This document shows positions 28,913 to 38,360 of a stretch of 64,000 nt of DNA, one piece after another. Below the pieces are notes generated by a model that had not been told where the DNA came from, did no database searches, and was given only the letters and a program-made list of their open reading frames with translations. Every line of letters starts with the position of its first letter. Position 1 is the stretch's first letter. Origin of the DNA: Plasticicumulans acidivorans. Lineage in GTDB: Bacteria > Pseudomonadota > Gammaproteobacteria > Competibacterales > Competibacteraceae. The translations under genes were made by a program, and so were the position numbers. The stretch spans positions 1 to 64,000 of the forward strand of contig NZ_QGTJ01000004.1 in NCBI RefSeq assembly GCF_003182095.1, read 5' to 3'.

Positions 28913-31276
28913 TCAGCGTACCCGCTGCCACAACAGGCCGTGGGTGACGATGAACTGGTATTTGCGCCGGTGCTCGCGGATCACCAGCGGGACTTCTTCC
29001 TCGCGGCGCAGCTCGAAGCCTTCGGCGCCGAGCAGGGCCTTCAGCGCATCGGCGCTGTGGACCGCCGCGCCGTCGCGCGTGTAGCCGCCGAGCCAGGCCG
29101 GTGGCGGCGTGAACTGCTCCAGCCAGGTGTAGGGCGAGAACAGCGCCAGCAGGCCGCCGACGCGCACCAGTCCGCGCGGGCCGCCGAGGCGGGCGAGCAG
29201 CGCCCGCGGGCTCGGCAGCCGGCAGAGCAGGTTGGCGAGCAGCACGGCGTCGTAGTCGACCAGCTCGGCCGGCAGCGAACAGGCGTCGGCCTGACGAAAG
29301 TGCACGCGGCTGCGTTCGATGTCGGCGGCGATGCGTGCCTGCGCGGTGCGTCCGAGTTCACCTTCCTCGCGCTCGAAGTAGTCCAGCTCGCCGTGCTGCT
29401 GCAGCTGCCGGGCGGCATCGATGAAGGCGCGGCTGAGATCGACGCCGAGCACTTCGCCGAACGTGCGCGCCAGCGCAAAGCTCGCACCGCCGACGGCGCA
29501 GCCGACATCGAGGGCGCGCCGGGGCGCGACGCCGTAGCGCTCGGCGCCGTCGAGCAGCCATTGCGCGCAGCGCTGCGGGAAGCCGGTCGCGCCCTGCGGC
29601 CCGCAGGCCCACGGCATCTGCACCTCGGCGGCGGCGTAATGCAGCAGCAGGTAGTCGGCGACCATCTGCTGCGCCTCATAGACGGCGCTGCCGCCGGCGG
29701 CATGCAGGTGTACCGCGCCGCCGTCGTGCGCCGCCTGCACCAGACGCACGCCGGCGTGCTGGAAGAAATGCGGGCGGAAGTGGAAGCGCGCCCAGCGGCT
29801 GGCCTCGTCGCCGGTGGCGATCCATGAGCCGCCGAGCATCATCGTGTGCTCGCCGTCGTAGCACGGCGCGCTGAAGTCTTCGTAGTACGGATGCACCTGC
29901 GCGCCGGGCAGCGGGTTGAAGTCATCGGCGAGCCACTGCCAGAGGTTGCCGGCGGCATCGTGCACGCCGAGCGCATTGGCGGCGCCGGCGTCGACCGGCC
30001 ACGGCGAGCCGCAGGCGAGGTTGAGATTGAGGCCGCAGGCGGCGGCGAGCGGCGGGCCGGCATGGTCCATCACCGGGTCGTGCGCGATGGCGCCGCGCAG
30101 GCGGTTGAACTCGGCCTCGCTCGGCAGGCGATAGGGGCGATGGTCCTGTGCGCTCTTCCAGGCGCAGTAGGCGTTGGCCTCATGGGCGTTGATCTCGGCC
30201 GGCCAGTCCCAGGGCATGTCGATGACTTCGCACAGCGTGCGCAGGCGGTAGCGATGCAGGCCGGCCGGCCCTTCGGCGACCCAGAAGGTCGGCCACTTGA
30301 GATTGCGGAAGCTGCGCCAGTCCCAGCCGGTTTCACTCCACCAGCGCGCCTCGCTGTAGCCGCCGGCGACGACGAATTCATGGAATTCGCCGTTGCTGAG
30401 CAGCCGCGCCCCGGCGCGGAAGGCCGCCGATTCGGCCCGGCGTGCGCCGTATTCGTTGTCCCAGCCGTAGCTCGGCCAGTCGGCCGGTTTGCCGAGCTGC
30501 ACCGTGCCGGCGGCGATGTCCAGCAGTTCGAGCGGCGGATAGTCGCGGCCGGCCTGCGGCGGGAACGCCGACGGCCGGTGCGCCGAAGGATGCAGCGGCG
30601 GCCACTGCGCCGGGCGCTGCACGCATTCGAGCGGCAGCTCGCGGATCAGCACCGAGGAGGTTTCGAGGTGGATGCGCTCGTGCTCGAAACCCATGAACAG
30701 CGCCCACAGCGGCTCCTGCGGCGTGATCGGCGCATGGCCGGCGGCGAGGCCGGGGTGGCTGTCGATCAGCGTGCGCACGATGGCGTAAACCCGTGCGCGG
30801 TAGGCGTGCACCTCGGCGAGCGTCGGCCACTGCATGGTGTTCTTCGACATGTCATCCCAGCGCATCTCGTCGACGCCGGTCTCGAAGATGCGCTCGAAAT
30901 ACGGGTCGAGCGGCGCGTCGAGCAGGCCGGCGACGCGCAGCTTGTTGACGTAGAGCACCGGCGGATGGCCGTAGTAGAAGATCATCGGGTGGCGCAGGCC
31001 GTGATACGGCGGGCGGAAAAAAGCGTCCTCGCTGCGCAGCGTGGCGAACAGCAGCTCGGTCAGCGTCCAGGTGTTGTCGAAGTAGTCGCGGACCGCTGCC
31101 CGCGAGCAGCGGGCGAGGTCGGGCAGCGGCAGCGAGCTCAGCGTGCCGTCGGCCTGCAGGCCGGGGCAGTCCTGCGGCGGCAGGCCGGTCCACCACGCCG
31201 GCGGGCGCGGGCCGGCCAGCGACAGCCCGGCGGGCAGAGGACGATGGGCGTCGGCGGTGCGGGCGACGGACGTCAT
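28913..31276 (-). CDS. ovoA: 5-histidylcysteine sulfoxide synthase/mercaptohistidine N-methyltransferase
   Basis: 787-aa bifunctional enzyme of ovothiol biosynthesis. The N-terminal half couples cysteine and histidine using non-heme iron and oxygen; the iron site is H199-x3-H203-x-E205 (HERIHLE) with HPMIFYYGHP nearby. An FGE-sulfatase-type fold spans about 245-515 (WDNEYGARR, GGSWIATGDEASRW, FRPHFF). The C-terminal SAM methyltransferase (about 530-787) has LDVGCAVGG (589-597). ATG at 31276 has GAGGGA 6-8 nt upstream. It lies 79 bp after a SulP transporter and behind cysS on the same strand, a sensible sulfur-supply context. Confidence 0.93.
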   Translation of the reverse strand: MTSVARTADAHRPLPAGLSLAGPRPPAWWTGLPPQDCPGLQADGTLSSLPLPDLARCSRAAVRDYFDNTWTLTELLFATLRSEDAFFRPPYHGLRHPMIFYYGHPPVLYVNKLRVAGLLDAPLDPYFERIFETGVDEMRWDDMSKNTMQWPTLAEVHAYRARVYAIVRTLIDSHPGLAAGHAPITPQEPLWALFMGFEHERIHLETSSVLIRELPLECVQRPAQWPPLHPSAHRPSAFPPQAGRDYPPLELLDIAAGTVQLGKPADWPSYGWDNEYGARRAESAAFRAGARLLSNGEFHEFVVAGGYSEARWWSETGWDWRSFRNLKWPTFWVAEGPAGLHRYRLRTLCEVIDMPWDWPAEINAHEANAYCAWKSAQDHRPYRLPSEAEFNRLRGAIAHDPVMDHAGPPLAAACGLNLNLACGSPWPVDAGAANALGVHDAAGNLWQWLADDFNPLPGAQVHPYYEDFSAPCYDGEHTMMLGGSWIATGDEASRWARFHFRPHFFQHAGVRLVQAAHDGGAVHLHAAGGSAVYEAQQMVADYLLLHYAAAEVQMPWACGPQGATGFPQRCAQWLLDGAERYGVAPRRALDVGCAVGGASFALARTFGEVLGVDLSRAFIDAARQLQQHGELDYFEREEGELGRTAQARIAADIERSRVHFRQADACSLPAELVDYDAVLLANLLCRLPSPRALLARLGGPRGLVRVGGLLALFSPYTWLEQFTPPPAWLGGYTRDGAAVHSADALKALLGAEGFELRREEEVPLVIREHRRKYQFIVTHGLLWQRVR

Positions 31277-31355
31277 ACGGAATCCCTCATTCTGGCGATT
31301 GCGGTGGCGGCACCGGCAGCATGGTCCGTCGGTATGACGAGCACCACCTGTACGA

Positions 31356-33032
31356 TTAGATAGGTGGTATCGCGCCGAGTCGCTGCACGGCCTCGCGTTC
31401 TGTACGCAGGCAGTGGTTGCGGCCGATGCGCTCGGCGGCACCGGAGCGTTCCAGCAGCTCCCAGATCGGCCGCTTCAGCGCGCACAGATAGAGGGTGATG
31501 CCGCGCGCGGCGAGGCTGTCATGCAGCTGCAGCAGCATGTCGAGGCCGGTGGCGTCGAGGTCGTTGATGCCGCTGCCGACCAGCAGCACGCTGTGCAGCC
31601 CGGGGCGCAGGCGGTCGAGCACGCAGTTCTCGATCGGCGCCGCGGTGAGGTAGACGATCGCCGTATCCGGGCGCAGCGCCAGCACGTCGGGGGCGAACGG
31701 CGGCAGCTGGTAGCGCGCGCGTTCGCGCAGGCGGCCGTCGGGTAGGATGCCGAGCTCGACGATGCGCGGCTGGCCGCGGCGGTACAGCGAGGCCACCATG
31801 CTGGCGACGAAGCCGGCGGCCACGCCCCAGTGCAGATGCGGCACCGACAGCAGCGTGGCCGCGAAGGTGATCGCTGCCACCAGGCCGTCGTCGCGCGAGA
31901 TGCGCCACAGCCGGCGCAGCTCGCCGATGTCGATCAGCCGCAGCACCGGCACGACGATCACCGCCGCCAGCACCGCGCGCGGCAGTGGCGCCAGCAGCGC
32001 CGTGCCCCACAGCAGGCAGATCACCACGCAGACGGCGGTGAACAGCGCCGACCAGCCGCTGGTCGCGCCGACGTAGAGGTTGAGGGCCGAGCGCGAGAAC
32101 GAGGCGCTGACCGGAAAACCGCCGCTCAGCCCGCTCGCCATCTTGGCCAGGCCCTGGCCGATCAGCTCCTGGTTCTCATCCCAGCGTTCGCCGCGCTGGC
32201 GGGTGATCGCCCGCGCGCTCGACATGCCCTCGGTGAAGCTGACCAGCGCCACGATCAGCGCCGCCGGCAGCAGCGCGCGCTGCTGCTCGAAGTCGAGCGC
32301 CGGCGGCAGTGCCAGGCTCGGCAGGCCGCTCGGTACCGCGCCGATCACCGCACCGCCGAGCGCGGCGTAGCCGGTGAAATAGCTGATGGCGATGCCGAGG
32401 GCGCAGACGTAGAGCACGCCCGGATGCCGCGGCAGCCAGCGGCGCAGCGCGAACAGCAGACCGATCGCGCCGCCGCCGAAGGCCATGCCGGCCGCCGTGC
32501 GCAAAGGCTCCGCCTGCCAGGCGCTCAGCGCCCGCGCCGGCAGGTCGAGGCCGAAGCCGCCGCTGATGCCAAGCAGCGCCGGCAGTTGCGAGCTGATGAT
32601 GATCAGTGCCGCGGCATTGATGAAGCCGGTCGTGGTTGGCCCGGACACCAGATGGGCGATGGCGCCGAGGCGCAGCACGCCGAGCAGCAGCTGGAACAGG
32701 CCCGACCACAGCGCCAGCCAGATCGCCAGCGTCAGCCACTGTGCCGAGTCAGGGGTGGCGAACGCCTGCAGGGCACCGGCGGTGAGCAGGCTGGTCAGTG
32801 CTACCGGCCCGGCCGCCAGCAGCGGCGCCGAGCCCCAGAGGATGCCAACGATGCCCGGCAGCAGCGCTGCGTACAGGCCGGTCGCCGGCGGCATGCCGGC
32901 CAGCGTGGCATAGGCCAGCGCCTGCGGGATCAGCACCAGGCCGACGCTGAAGCCGGCGCGGGCGTCGGCCGCCAGCGACTGCCGCGTCGGCCGCGGCCAG
33001 TCGAGGAACGGCAACCAGCGCCGCCAGCGCAT
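31356..33032 (-). CDS. SulP-family anion permease with STAS domain
   Basis: 558-aa inner-membrane transporter. About ten hydrophobic segments begin with SVGLVLIPQALAYATLAGMPPATGLYAALLPG (in part), the signature of SulP proteins, then GPTTTGFINAAALIIISSQLPALLG and SFSRSALNLYVGATSG. A C-terminal STAS domain (about residues 430-550) contains HSVLLVGSGINDLDATGLDML. Family members carry sulfate, bicarbonate or other anions; sulfate is favoured by the cysS and ovoA neighbours but is unproven. Spacing is 51 bp to cysS and 79 bp to ovoA, so the three are probably one operon. Confidence 0.9.
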   Translation of the reverse strand: MRWRRWLPFLDWPRPTRQSLAADARAGFSVGLVLIPQALAYATLAGMPPATGLYAALLPGIVGILWGSAPLLAAGPVALTSLLTAGALQAFATPDSAQWLTLAIWLALWSGLFQLLLGVLRLGAIAHLVSGPTTTGFINAAALIIISSQLPALLGISGGFGLDLPARALSAWQAEPLRTAAGMAFGGGAIGLLFALRRWLPRHPGVLYVCALGIAISYFTGYAALGGAVIGAVPSGLPSLALPPALDFEQQRALLPAALIVALVSFTEGMSSARAITRQRGERWDENQELIGQGLAKMASGLSGGFPVSASFSRSALNLYVGATSGWSALFTAVCVVICLLWGTALLAPLPRAVLAAVIVVPVLRLIDIGELRRLWRISRDDGLVAAITFAATLLSVPHLHWGVAAGFVASMVASLYRRGQPRIVELGILPDGRLRERARYQLPPFAPDVLALRPDTAIVYLTAAPIENCVLDRLRPGLHSVLLVGSGINDLDATGLDMLLQLHDSLAARGITLYLCALKRPIWELLERSGAAERIGRNHCLRTEREAVQRLGAIPPI

Positions 33033-33083
33033 CAGGGCCGGCCGTGGCGGACGACGGTGCCTGTCACTGGCGCTGCCTGGCGC

Positions 33084-34469
33084 TCAGCGCCGGCGCCAGC
33101 TGGTCCCCTGCGCATTGTCTTCGAGCACCACGCCCTGATCCGCCAGCTGGTCGCGGATGCGGTCGGCCCCGGCGAAGTCGCGGGCCTTGCGCGCGGTCTG
33201 GCGGTCGGCGATCAGCTGTTCGATGGCGGCATCGTCAAGCGCACCGGCGCCGCCGCTGCCCTGCTTGAGAAAGCCGTCGGCGTCGCTGCCGAGCAGGCCG
33301 AGGCGCTCGCCGAGTGCGCGCAGTGTCGTCGCCAGCGCCGGCAGCGTGTCGCTGCCGGCGGCCTTGGCACGGTTCAGCTCGCGCGCCAGCTCGTCGAGCA
33401 CGCTCAGCGCCTCGGGGGTGTTGAAGTCATCGTCCATCGCCGCGACGAAGCGCTCGACGAAGGGGGCGACCGGCTCGCCGCTAGCCGCCGGGGTGTCGCG
33501 CAGCGCAGTGTAGAGGCCGACCAGGCGGTTGCGGGCGATGTCGAGGTTTTCGTCGGAGTAGTTCAGCGGGCTGCGGTAGTGGCTGGAGAGGATGAACAGG
33601 CGCACCGCCTCGGCCGGGTAGCGCGCCAGCACCTCGCGCACGGTGAAGAAGTTGCCGAGCGACTTCGACATCTTCTCGTCGTCGATATTGACGAAGCCGT
33701 TGTGCATCCAGACGTTGACGAAGGGCTGGCCGTTGGCGGCCTCGCTCTGCGCGATCTCGTTTTCGTGGTGCGGGAACTTCAGGTCCATGCCGCCGCCGTG
33801 GATGTCGAAGTGCTCGCCGAGGCAGCATTTCGACATCGCCGAGCACTCGATGTGCCAGCCCGGCCGCCCCGGGCCCCACGGCGATGCCCAGGCCGGCTCG
33901 CCGGGCTTGGCGGCCTTCCACAGCACGAAGTCGAGCGGATCGGCCTTAGCCTCTTCGACGGCCACGCGCTCGCCGGCGCGCAGGTCTTCGAGGCGTTTGT
34001 TGGCGAGCCTGCCGTAGCTCGGGAAGCTGGCGACGCGGAAATACACGTCGCCGTTGCCGGCGACGTAGGCGTGATCGCTGGCGACCAGCGTCTGCACCAT
34101 GGCGACGATGCCGTCGATGGTCGCCGTGGCCTTGGGCTCGTGCGTCGGCGGCAGCACGCCGAGCGCTGCCGAGTCCTCGTGCATCGCGTCGATGAAGCGC
34201 GCCGTCAGCGTTCGGTAGTCCTCACCGTTTTCCTGCGCGCGGCGGATGATCTTGTCGTCGATGTCGGTGATGTTGCGCACGTAGGTGACGTCGAGCCCCG
34301 CGGCGCGCAGATGCCGCACCACGGTGTCGAACACCACCATGACGCGGGCGTGGCCGACATGGCAGTAGTCGTAGACGGTCATGCCGCAGACATACATGCG
34401 CACTTTGCCGGGTTCGATCGGGACGAACGCTTCCTTCTTGCGGCTGAGGCTGTTGTAGATCTGGAGCAT
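33084..34469 (-). CDS. cysS: Cysteinyl-tRNA synthetase
   Basis: 461-aa class I aminoacyl-tRNA synthetase. The zinc cysteine is in [11 protein letters not shown] (C28), HIGH-type HVGH is at residues 37-40, WHIECSAM carries another zinc ligand and KMSKS is present ([11 protein letters not shown]). Length equals E. coli CysS (461). ATG at 34469 is the canonical [15 protein letters not shown] start; the open frame upstream is chance. It is divergent from the ppi genes, with 156 bp between. It appears to lead the cysS-SulP-ovoA group. Confidence 0.97.
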   Translation of the reverse strand: MLQIYNSLSRKKEAFVPIEPGKVRMYVCGMTVYDYCHVGHARVMVVFDTVVRHLRAAGLDVTYVRNITDIDDKIIRRAQENGEDYRTLTARFIDAMHEDSAALGVLPPTHEPKATATIDGIVAMVQTLVASDHAYVAGNGDVYFRVASFPSYGRLANKRLEDLRAGERVAVEEAKADPLDFVLWKAAKPGEPAWASPWGPGRPGWHIECSAMSKCCLGEHFDIHGGGMDLKFPHHENEIAQSEAANGQPFVNVWMHNGFVNIDDEKMSKSLGNFFTVREVLARYPAEAVRLFILSSHYRSPLNYSDENLDIARNRLVGLYTALRDTPAASGEPVAPFVERFVAAMDDDFNTPEALSVLDELARELNRAKAAGSDTLPALATTLRALGERLGLLGSDADGFLKQGSGGAGALDDAAIEQLIADRQTARKARDFAGADRIRDQLADQGVVLEDNAQGTSWRRR

Positions 34470-34625
34470 GAGCGGGGACTTCCTGACGACGGTGGGGGGA
34501 CGCCATGCCGGCGGCTGGGCCGTATCGCGTCGGAGCGGGCGATGGTAGCGGAATCGGTGCGGGACGGACAAAGCGAGGCGCGCTCCGTATGATGCTCGGC
34601 CTGTCAAGTCGGGAGACTCGTATTC

Positions 34626-35195
34626 GTGAAATGTCATGCACTGTCCGCGGCCGCGGGCCTCGCCGCGCTGCTCGCCGCACCGGCCGTTCTGGCACTGACG
34701 CCGGTGACGATGGAAACCAGCCTCGGCACCATCCGCCTCGAACTCGACGAGCAGAAGGCACCGGTGACGGTGGCCAACTTCGTCGCCTACGCCAGGTCAG
34801 GCTTTTATGAGGGCACCGTGTTTCATCGGGTCATCAAGGGCTTCATGATCCAGGGCGGCGGCTTCGACGAGCAGATGTCGCGCAAGGAGACGGGTGAGCC
34901 GATCCGCAACGAAGCGCGCAACGGCCTGCACAACGTCCGCGGCGCCATCGCCATGGCGCGTACCAACGACCCGCAGTCGGCGACCGCGCAGTTTTTCATC
35001 AACACCGTCGACAACGCCATGCTCGACTACCCGAGCCGCGACGGCTGGGGCTATGCGGTGTTCGGCCGCGTGGTCTCCGGCATGGATGTCGTCGAGCGCA
35101 TCGAAGCGGTCGACACCAGCACCGTCGGTCCCTATGCCAATGTGCCGGTCGAGCCGGTCATCATCCGCAAAGTGACTGTTTCCCAGCCTCAGTGA
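34626..35195 (+). CDS. ppiA: Periplasmic peptidyl-prolyl cis-trans isomerase (cyclophilin)
   Basis: 189-aa cyclophilin with a signal peptide ([15 protein letters not shown]) and the catalytic core [37 protein letters not shown] and [14 protein letters not shown]. This is a PpiA-type folding catalyst of the periplasm. The start is GTG at 34626 with GGGAG about 8 nt upstream; no in-frame ATG precedes the core. It is followed after 10 bp by a cytoplasmic paralogue (ppiB) and then lpxH, so the three form one operon. Confidence 0.9.
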   Translation: MKCHALSAAAGLAALLAAPAVLALTPVTMETSLGTIRLELDEQKAPVTVANFVAYARSGFYEGTVFHRVIKGFMIQGGGFDEQMSRKETGEPIRNEARNGLHNVRGAIAMARTNDPQSATAQFFINTVDNAMLDYPSRDGWGYAVFGRVVSGMDVVERIEAVDTSTVGPYANVPVEPVIIRKVTVSQPQ

Positions 35196-35205
35196 GTCCA
35201 TCGTC

Positions 35206-35700
35206 ATGATCAAATTCCACACCCGCTTCGGCACCGTCAGCATCGAGCTCGACCACAAGAACGCCCCGGCCACCGCGGCGAACTTCCTGCGCTACGCCCA
35301 GGAAGGCTTCTTCGAAGGCACCACCTTTCACCGCGTGATTCCCGGTTTCATGATCCAGGGCGGCGGGCTCGATGCCGACCTGCGGCCGAAGGAAACCCAC
35401 GCGCCGATCGAGAACGAGGCCGACAACGGCCTGAAGAACCTGCGCGGCACGCTGTCGATGGCGCGCACCTCCGATCCGCACTCGGCGACCGCGCAGTTCT
35501 TCATCAACGTCGTCGACAATGGCTTCCTCGATCACACCGGCAAGAACGCCCGCGGCTGGGGCTACTGCGTGTTCGGCCGTGTCGTCGAGGGCATGGACGT
35601 CGCCGACGCCATCGTCGCCGTGCCGACCACCAGCCGTTACGGCCACGGCGACGTGCCGGTCGAGCCGATCGTCATCGAGAAGGTGGAAGTCGTCGAATGA
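35206..35700 (+). CDS. ppiB: Cytoplasmic peptidyl-prolyl cis-trans isomerase B
   Basis: 164-aa cyclophilin without a signal peptide. It begins MIKFHTRFGTVSIELDHKNAPATAANF and contains [42 protein letters not shown] and YCVFGRVVEGMDV, matching E. coli PpiB in length and sequence. It lies 10 bp after the exported cyclophilin gene, from which it seems to be an ancient duplicate, and overlaps lpxH by 4 bp (ATGA). Confidence 0.95.
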   Translation: MIKFHTRFGTVSIELDHKNAPATAANFLRYAQEGFFEGTTFHRVIPGFMIQGGGLDADLRPKETHAPIENEADNGLKNLRGTLSMARTSDPHSATAQFFINVVDNGFLDHTGKNARGWGYCVFGRVVEGMDVADAIVAVPTTSRYGHGDVPVEPIVIEKVEVVE

Positions 35701-36428
35701 AACCGACGCTGTTCATCTCTGACCTGCACCTCGACGCCAGCCGTCCGCAGACTGTCGAGCTGTTCAGAGATTTCGTCGCCGAGCGCTGCACGCACGCCGC
35801 AGCGCTCTACATCCTCGGCGATCTGTTCGAAGCCTGGATCGGCGACGATGACGACGCCGAGCTCGGCCGCAGCGTCGCCGCGAGCCTCGCCGCGCTGCAG
35901 CGCCAGCGGGTGCCGGTGTATTTCATGGCCGGCAACCGCGACTTCCTGCTCGGCGAGCGCTTCGCCGCCGCCGCCGGCATGACGCTGCTGCCGGAGGCGA
36001 GCGTCATCGACCTCTATGGCACGCCGACGCTGCTGCTGCACGGCGACACGCTGTGCACCGACGACGTCGACTACCAGGCCTTTCGCGCCCGCATGCGCAG
36101 CCCGGCGAGCATCGCGCAGCTGTTGGCGCTGCCGCTCGGCGAGCGGCGCCAGCTCGCCGTGCAGCTGCGTGCCGACAGCCGCACGGCGCAGGCGGGCAAG
36201 CTGCCGCAGATCACCGACGTCAACGCCGAGGCGGTGCGCGAGGCGATGCGTGCGCACGGCGTCAGCCGCCTGATCCACGGCCACACCCACCGCCCGGCGA
36301 TCCACGAGGTCGACCTCGGCAACGGCGAAAGCGGCTGGCGCATCGTCCTCGGCGACTGGTACGCGCAGGGCAGCGTCCTCAACGTCACCGCCGACGACCT
36401 GCATCTGGAAGGGCTGTACCTGCACTGA
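35697..36428 (+). CDS. lpxH: UDP-2,3-diacylglucosamine diphosphatase
   Basis: 243-aa calcineurin-like metallophosphoesterase of lipid A biosynthesis, acting at the inner face of the cytoplasmic membrane. It has all five metal motifs: SDLHLDASRP, GDLFEAWIGDDD, GNRDFLLG, HGDTLCTDD and HGHTHRPAIH. Length matches E. coli LpxH (240). It overlaps ppiB by ATGA, the ppiB-lpxH order known from enterobacteria and pseudomonads. Confidence 0.96.
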   Translation: MKPTLFISDLHLDASRPQTVELFRDFVAERCTHAAALYILGDLFEAWIGDDDDAELGRSVAASLAALQRQRVPVYFMAGNRDFLLGERFAAAAGMTLLPEASVIDLYGTPTLLLHGDTLCTDDVDYQAFRARMRSPASIAQLLALPLGERRQLAVQLRADSRTAQAGKLPQITDVNAEAVREAMRAHGVSRLIHGHTHRPAIHEVDLGNGESGWRIVLGDWYAQGSVLNVTADDLHLEGLYLH

Positions 36429-36492
36429 GCGGCTGCGCAGCCGGCTGCCCGGTAGCGTGCGATAGCGGTGTGCGGCGCTGGTCGCCGCACGC

Positions 36493-36972
36493 TCATCCCT
36501 CGATGTCGAGGATGTACAGCTCGGCATCTCCCGCCGGTCGCTGCCAGAGCACGCAGTCGCCGATTTCCGCGCCGAGCAGGGCGAAGCCGAGCGGCGAAAC
36601 CCAGCTGATCAGCGCTTGGCCGTCGGCTTCGTCCTCGCCGACGATGCGCACATGCCGTTCTTCGCCGCTTGCCGTCTCGAACAGCACGCGGTTGCCGAAG
36701 CCGACACGCGCCGGTTTGCCGCTGGCCGGTGGCACCGGGATCGCACCGTCGATGCGGGCGGCGTACCAGCGCAGCTCGCGGTCGAGTTCGGCGCGGCGCT
36801 CGCGCAGGCCGAGGGCGTCTGCGGGCAGTGCGGCGCGTTCGGCCTGCAGGCGCTCGTGCGCGGCCTTGAGCTGGGCCAGGCCGCGCGCGGTGACGTAGTT
36901 CGGGTGCGGGCTGAGCGGGCGGTCGGGCAGACTTGGTTCGGCGCTGTCCTCGCGGACGAAGGCCCGACTCAC
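36493..36972 (-). CDS. GreA/GreB-family elongation factor
   Basis: 159-aa transcript-cleavage-factor-like protein. An N-terminal coiled coil (NYVTARGLAQLKAAHERLQAERAALP, in part) is followed by a GreA/GreB C-terminal domain with RVGFGNRVLFETASG, ISWVSPLGFALLGAEIGDCV and ELYILDIEG. The start is GTG at 36972, giving VSRAFVREDSAEPSLPDRP, a GreB-like N-terminus; it overlaps the purU stop by GTGA, so the pair is coupled. The acidic residues at the coiled-coil tip are not the typical D-D pair (SAEP nearby), so cleavage activity is uncertain. Confidence 0.8.
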   Translation of the reverse strand: MSRAFVREDSAEPSLPDRPLSPHPNYVTARGLAQLKAAHERLQAERAALPADALGLRERRAELDRELRWYAARIDGAIPVPPASGKPARVGFGNRVLFETASGEERHVRIVGEDEADGQALISWVSPLGFALLGAEIGDCVLWQRPAGDAELYILDIEG

Positions 36973-37841
36973 CGGAACACCACCGTGCGCTCGCCGTTGA
37001 GGAACACGCGCCGCTCGATGTGGTAGCGCACGGCCCGCGCCAGCGCCTGCGCCTCGGAGTCGCGGCCGACGGCGACCATCATCTGCGGCGTGTGGCCGTG
37101 GTCCACGCGCTCGACGATCTGCTCGATGATCGGGCCTTCGTCGAGGTCGGGGGTGACGTAGTGCGCGGTCGCGCCGATCAGCTTGACGCCGCGCGCGTGC
37201 GCCTGGTGGTAGGGCTTGGCGCCCTTGAAGCCGGGCAGGAAGGAGTGATGGATGTTGATCGCACGGCCGCGCAGTGTCCGGCACAGCTCGTCGGACAGCA
37301 CCTGCATGTAGCGCGCGAGCACGACCAGTTCGCTGCGGGTGTCGGCAACGATCTGCAGCAGCTGCGCCTCGGCCTGCGGCTTGGTCTCGGCGCTGACCGG
37401 CACGTGCAGATACGCAATGCCGTGCCACTCGACCAGCGTGCGCAGGTCAGGGTGATTGGAGACCACCGCGGTGATCTCCATCTGCAGCTCGCCGTGGCGG
37501 TGGCGGTAGAGCAGATCGTCGAGGCAGTGGTCGAACTTCGACACCATGATCAGCACGCGCATGCGCTCGGCGGCGTCGTGGATCGCCCATTCCATGTCCT
37601 GCTCGGCGGCGAAGCGGGCGAACTCCTCGCGCAGCAGCGGCAGGTCGAGTGCCTCGCCGTGCGCCGGATAAAAGCGTGCCCGCAGGAAGAAGCGACCGCT
37701 GTCGGCGTCGTCGAACTGCTGCATTTCGTGCAGATAGCACTGCCGCTCGGCGAGAAAACTGCTGACGCGGGCGACGGTGCCGACGATGCCGGGGCAGGCG
37801 ATGGTGATCAGGTACTGGGGCGTTTCGGCGCGCTGGGCCAT
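36969..37841 (-). CDS. purU: Formyltetrahydrofolate deformylase
   Basis: 290-aa enzyme hydrolysing 10-formyl-THF to formate and THF. An N-terminal ACT domain (YLITIACPGIVGTVARVSSFL, in part) leads into a formyl-transferase fold with HHSFLPGFKGAKPYHQAHARGVK and the catalytic GATAHYVTPDLDEGPII. ATG at 37841 starts MAQRAETPQYL, as usual. In pseudomonads a second purU copy lies with sarcosine oxidase genes to recycle folate one-carbon units made during betaine and sarcosine demethylation. The neighbouring GbdR-type regulator and betaine importer support that role here. Confidence 0.93.
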   Translation of the reverse strand: MAQRAETPQYLITIACPGIVGTVARVSSFLAERQCYLHEMQQFDDADSGRFFLRARFYPAHGEALDLPLLREEFARFAAEQDMEWAIHDAAERMRVLIMVSKFDHCLDDLLYRHRHGELQMEITAVVSNHPDLRTLVEWHGIAYLHVPVSAETKPQAEAQLLQIVADTRSELVVLARYMQVLSDELCRTLRGRAINIHHSFLPGFKGAKPYHQAHARGVKLIGATAHYVTPDLDEGPIIEQIVERVDHGHTPQMMVAVGRDSEAQALARAVRYHIERRVFLNGERTVVFR

Positions 37842-38360
37842 CGGCGGCTCCGTGGTCGGGTCGTTGGGGGCGATCCACAGGGTAAGCGGCACGGGGCCGC
37901 CGACTTGTCTGCCTGCGACGGTGAGCGGTGAGTACGCGACCTGTCGTCGTGGCGTCATTCACGGGGTGTCGCAATGTGACAAGCCCGGGTCGCGGATACA
38001 TCAGCAGCGACTAGGGGGCGCTGCCTACGCTTCGGGGCACGACATCGCCAGCTTCCCGCCACTGCGGGAATCGCCCAGCCCGGAGACACGCCGCCATGCA
38101 CGCCGACCGAGTTCACACGAGTTCGCAAAAACCGTTGGCGGCAGAAGTATTTGCGTGTGCCATGATGGTGCGTTGCTGCACCGTATTGGCGCTTGCAGTG
38201 TGGCCGCCGCGCCGTGCGGCGCGTGGCTGAGCGGCGCACGGCAGACGGGGTGGCGACGATGACTGCTCGGGTTTCGTCATTCACCGACCACCACCCTGTC
38301 GCTGGCGGCTCCTGCCGACATGTCGCACTGCGACATGCGCGGCACGGTGCGACGGCGCCT
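37842..38360. other. Intergenic region upstream of purU with paired dyads
   Basis: 519 bp without a recognised gene. Two related dyads frame it: TGTCGCAATGTGACA at 37967-37981 and the perfect 19-bp palindrome CATGTCGCACTGCGACATG at 38319-38337. The second lies 24 bp downstream of the GbdR-like stop codon and the first 126 bp upstream of purU. They are candidate binding sites for one regulator; other open frames here look like chance. Confidence 0.5.
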
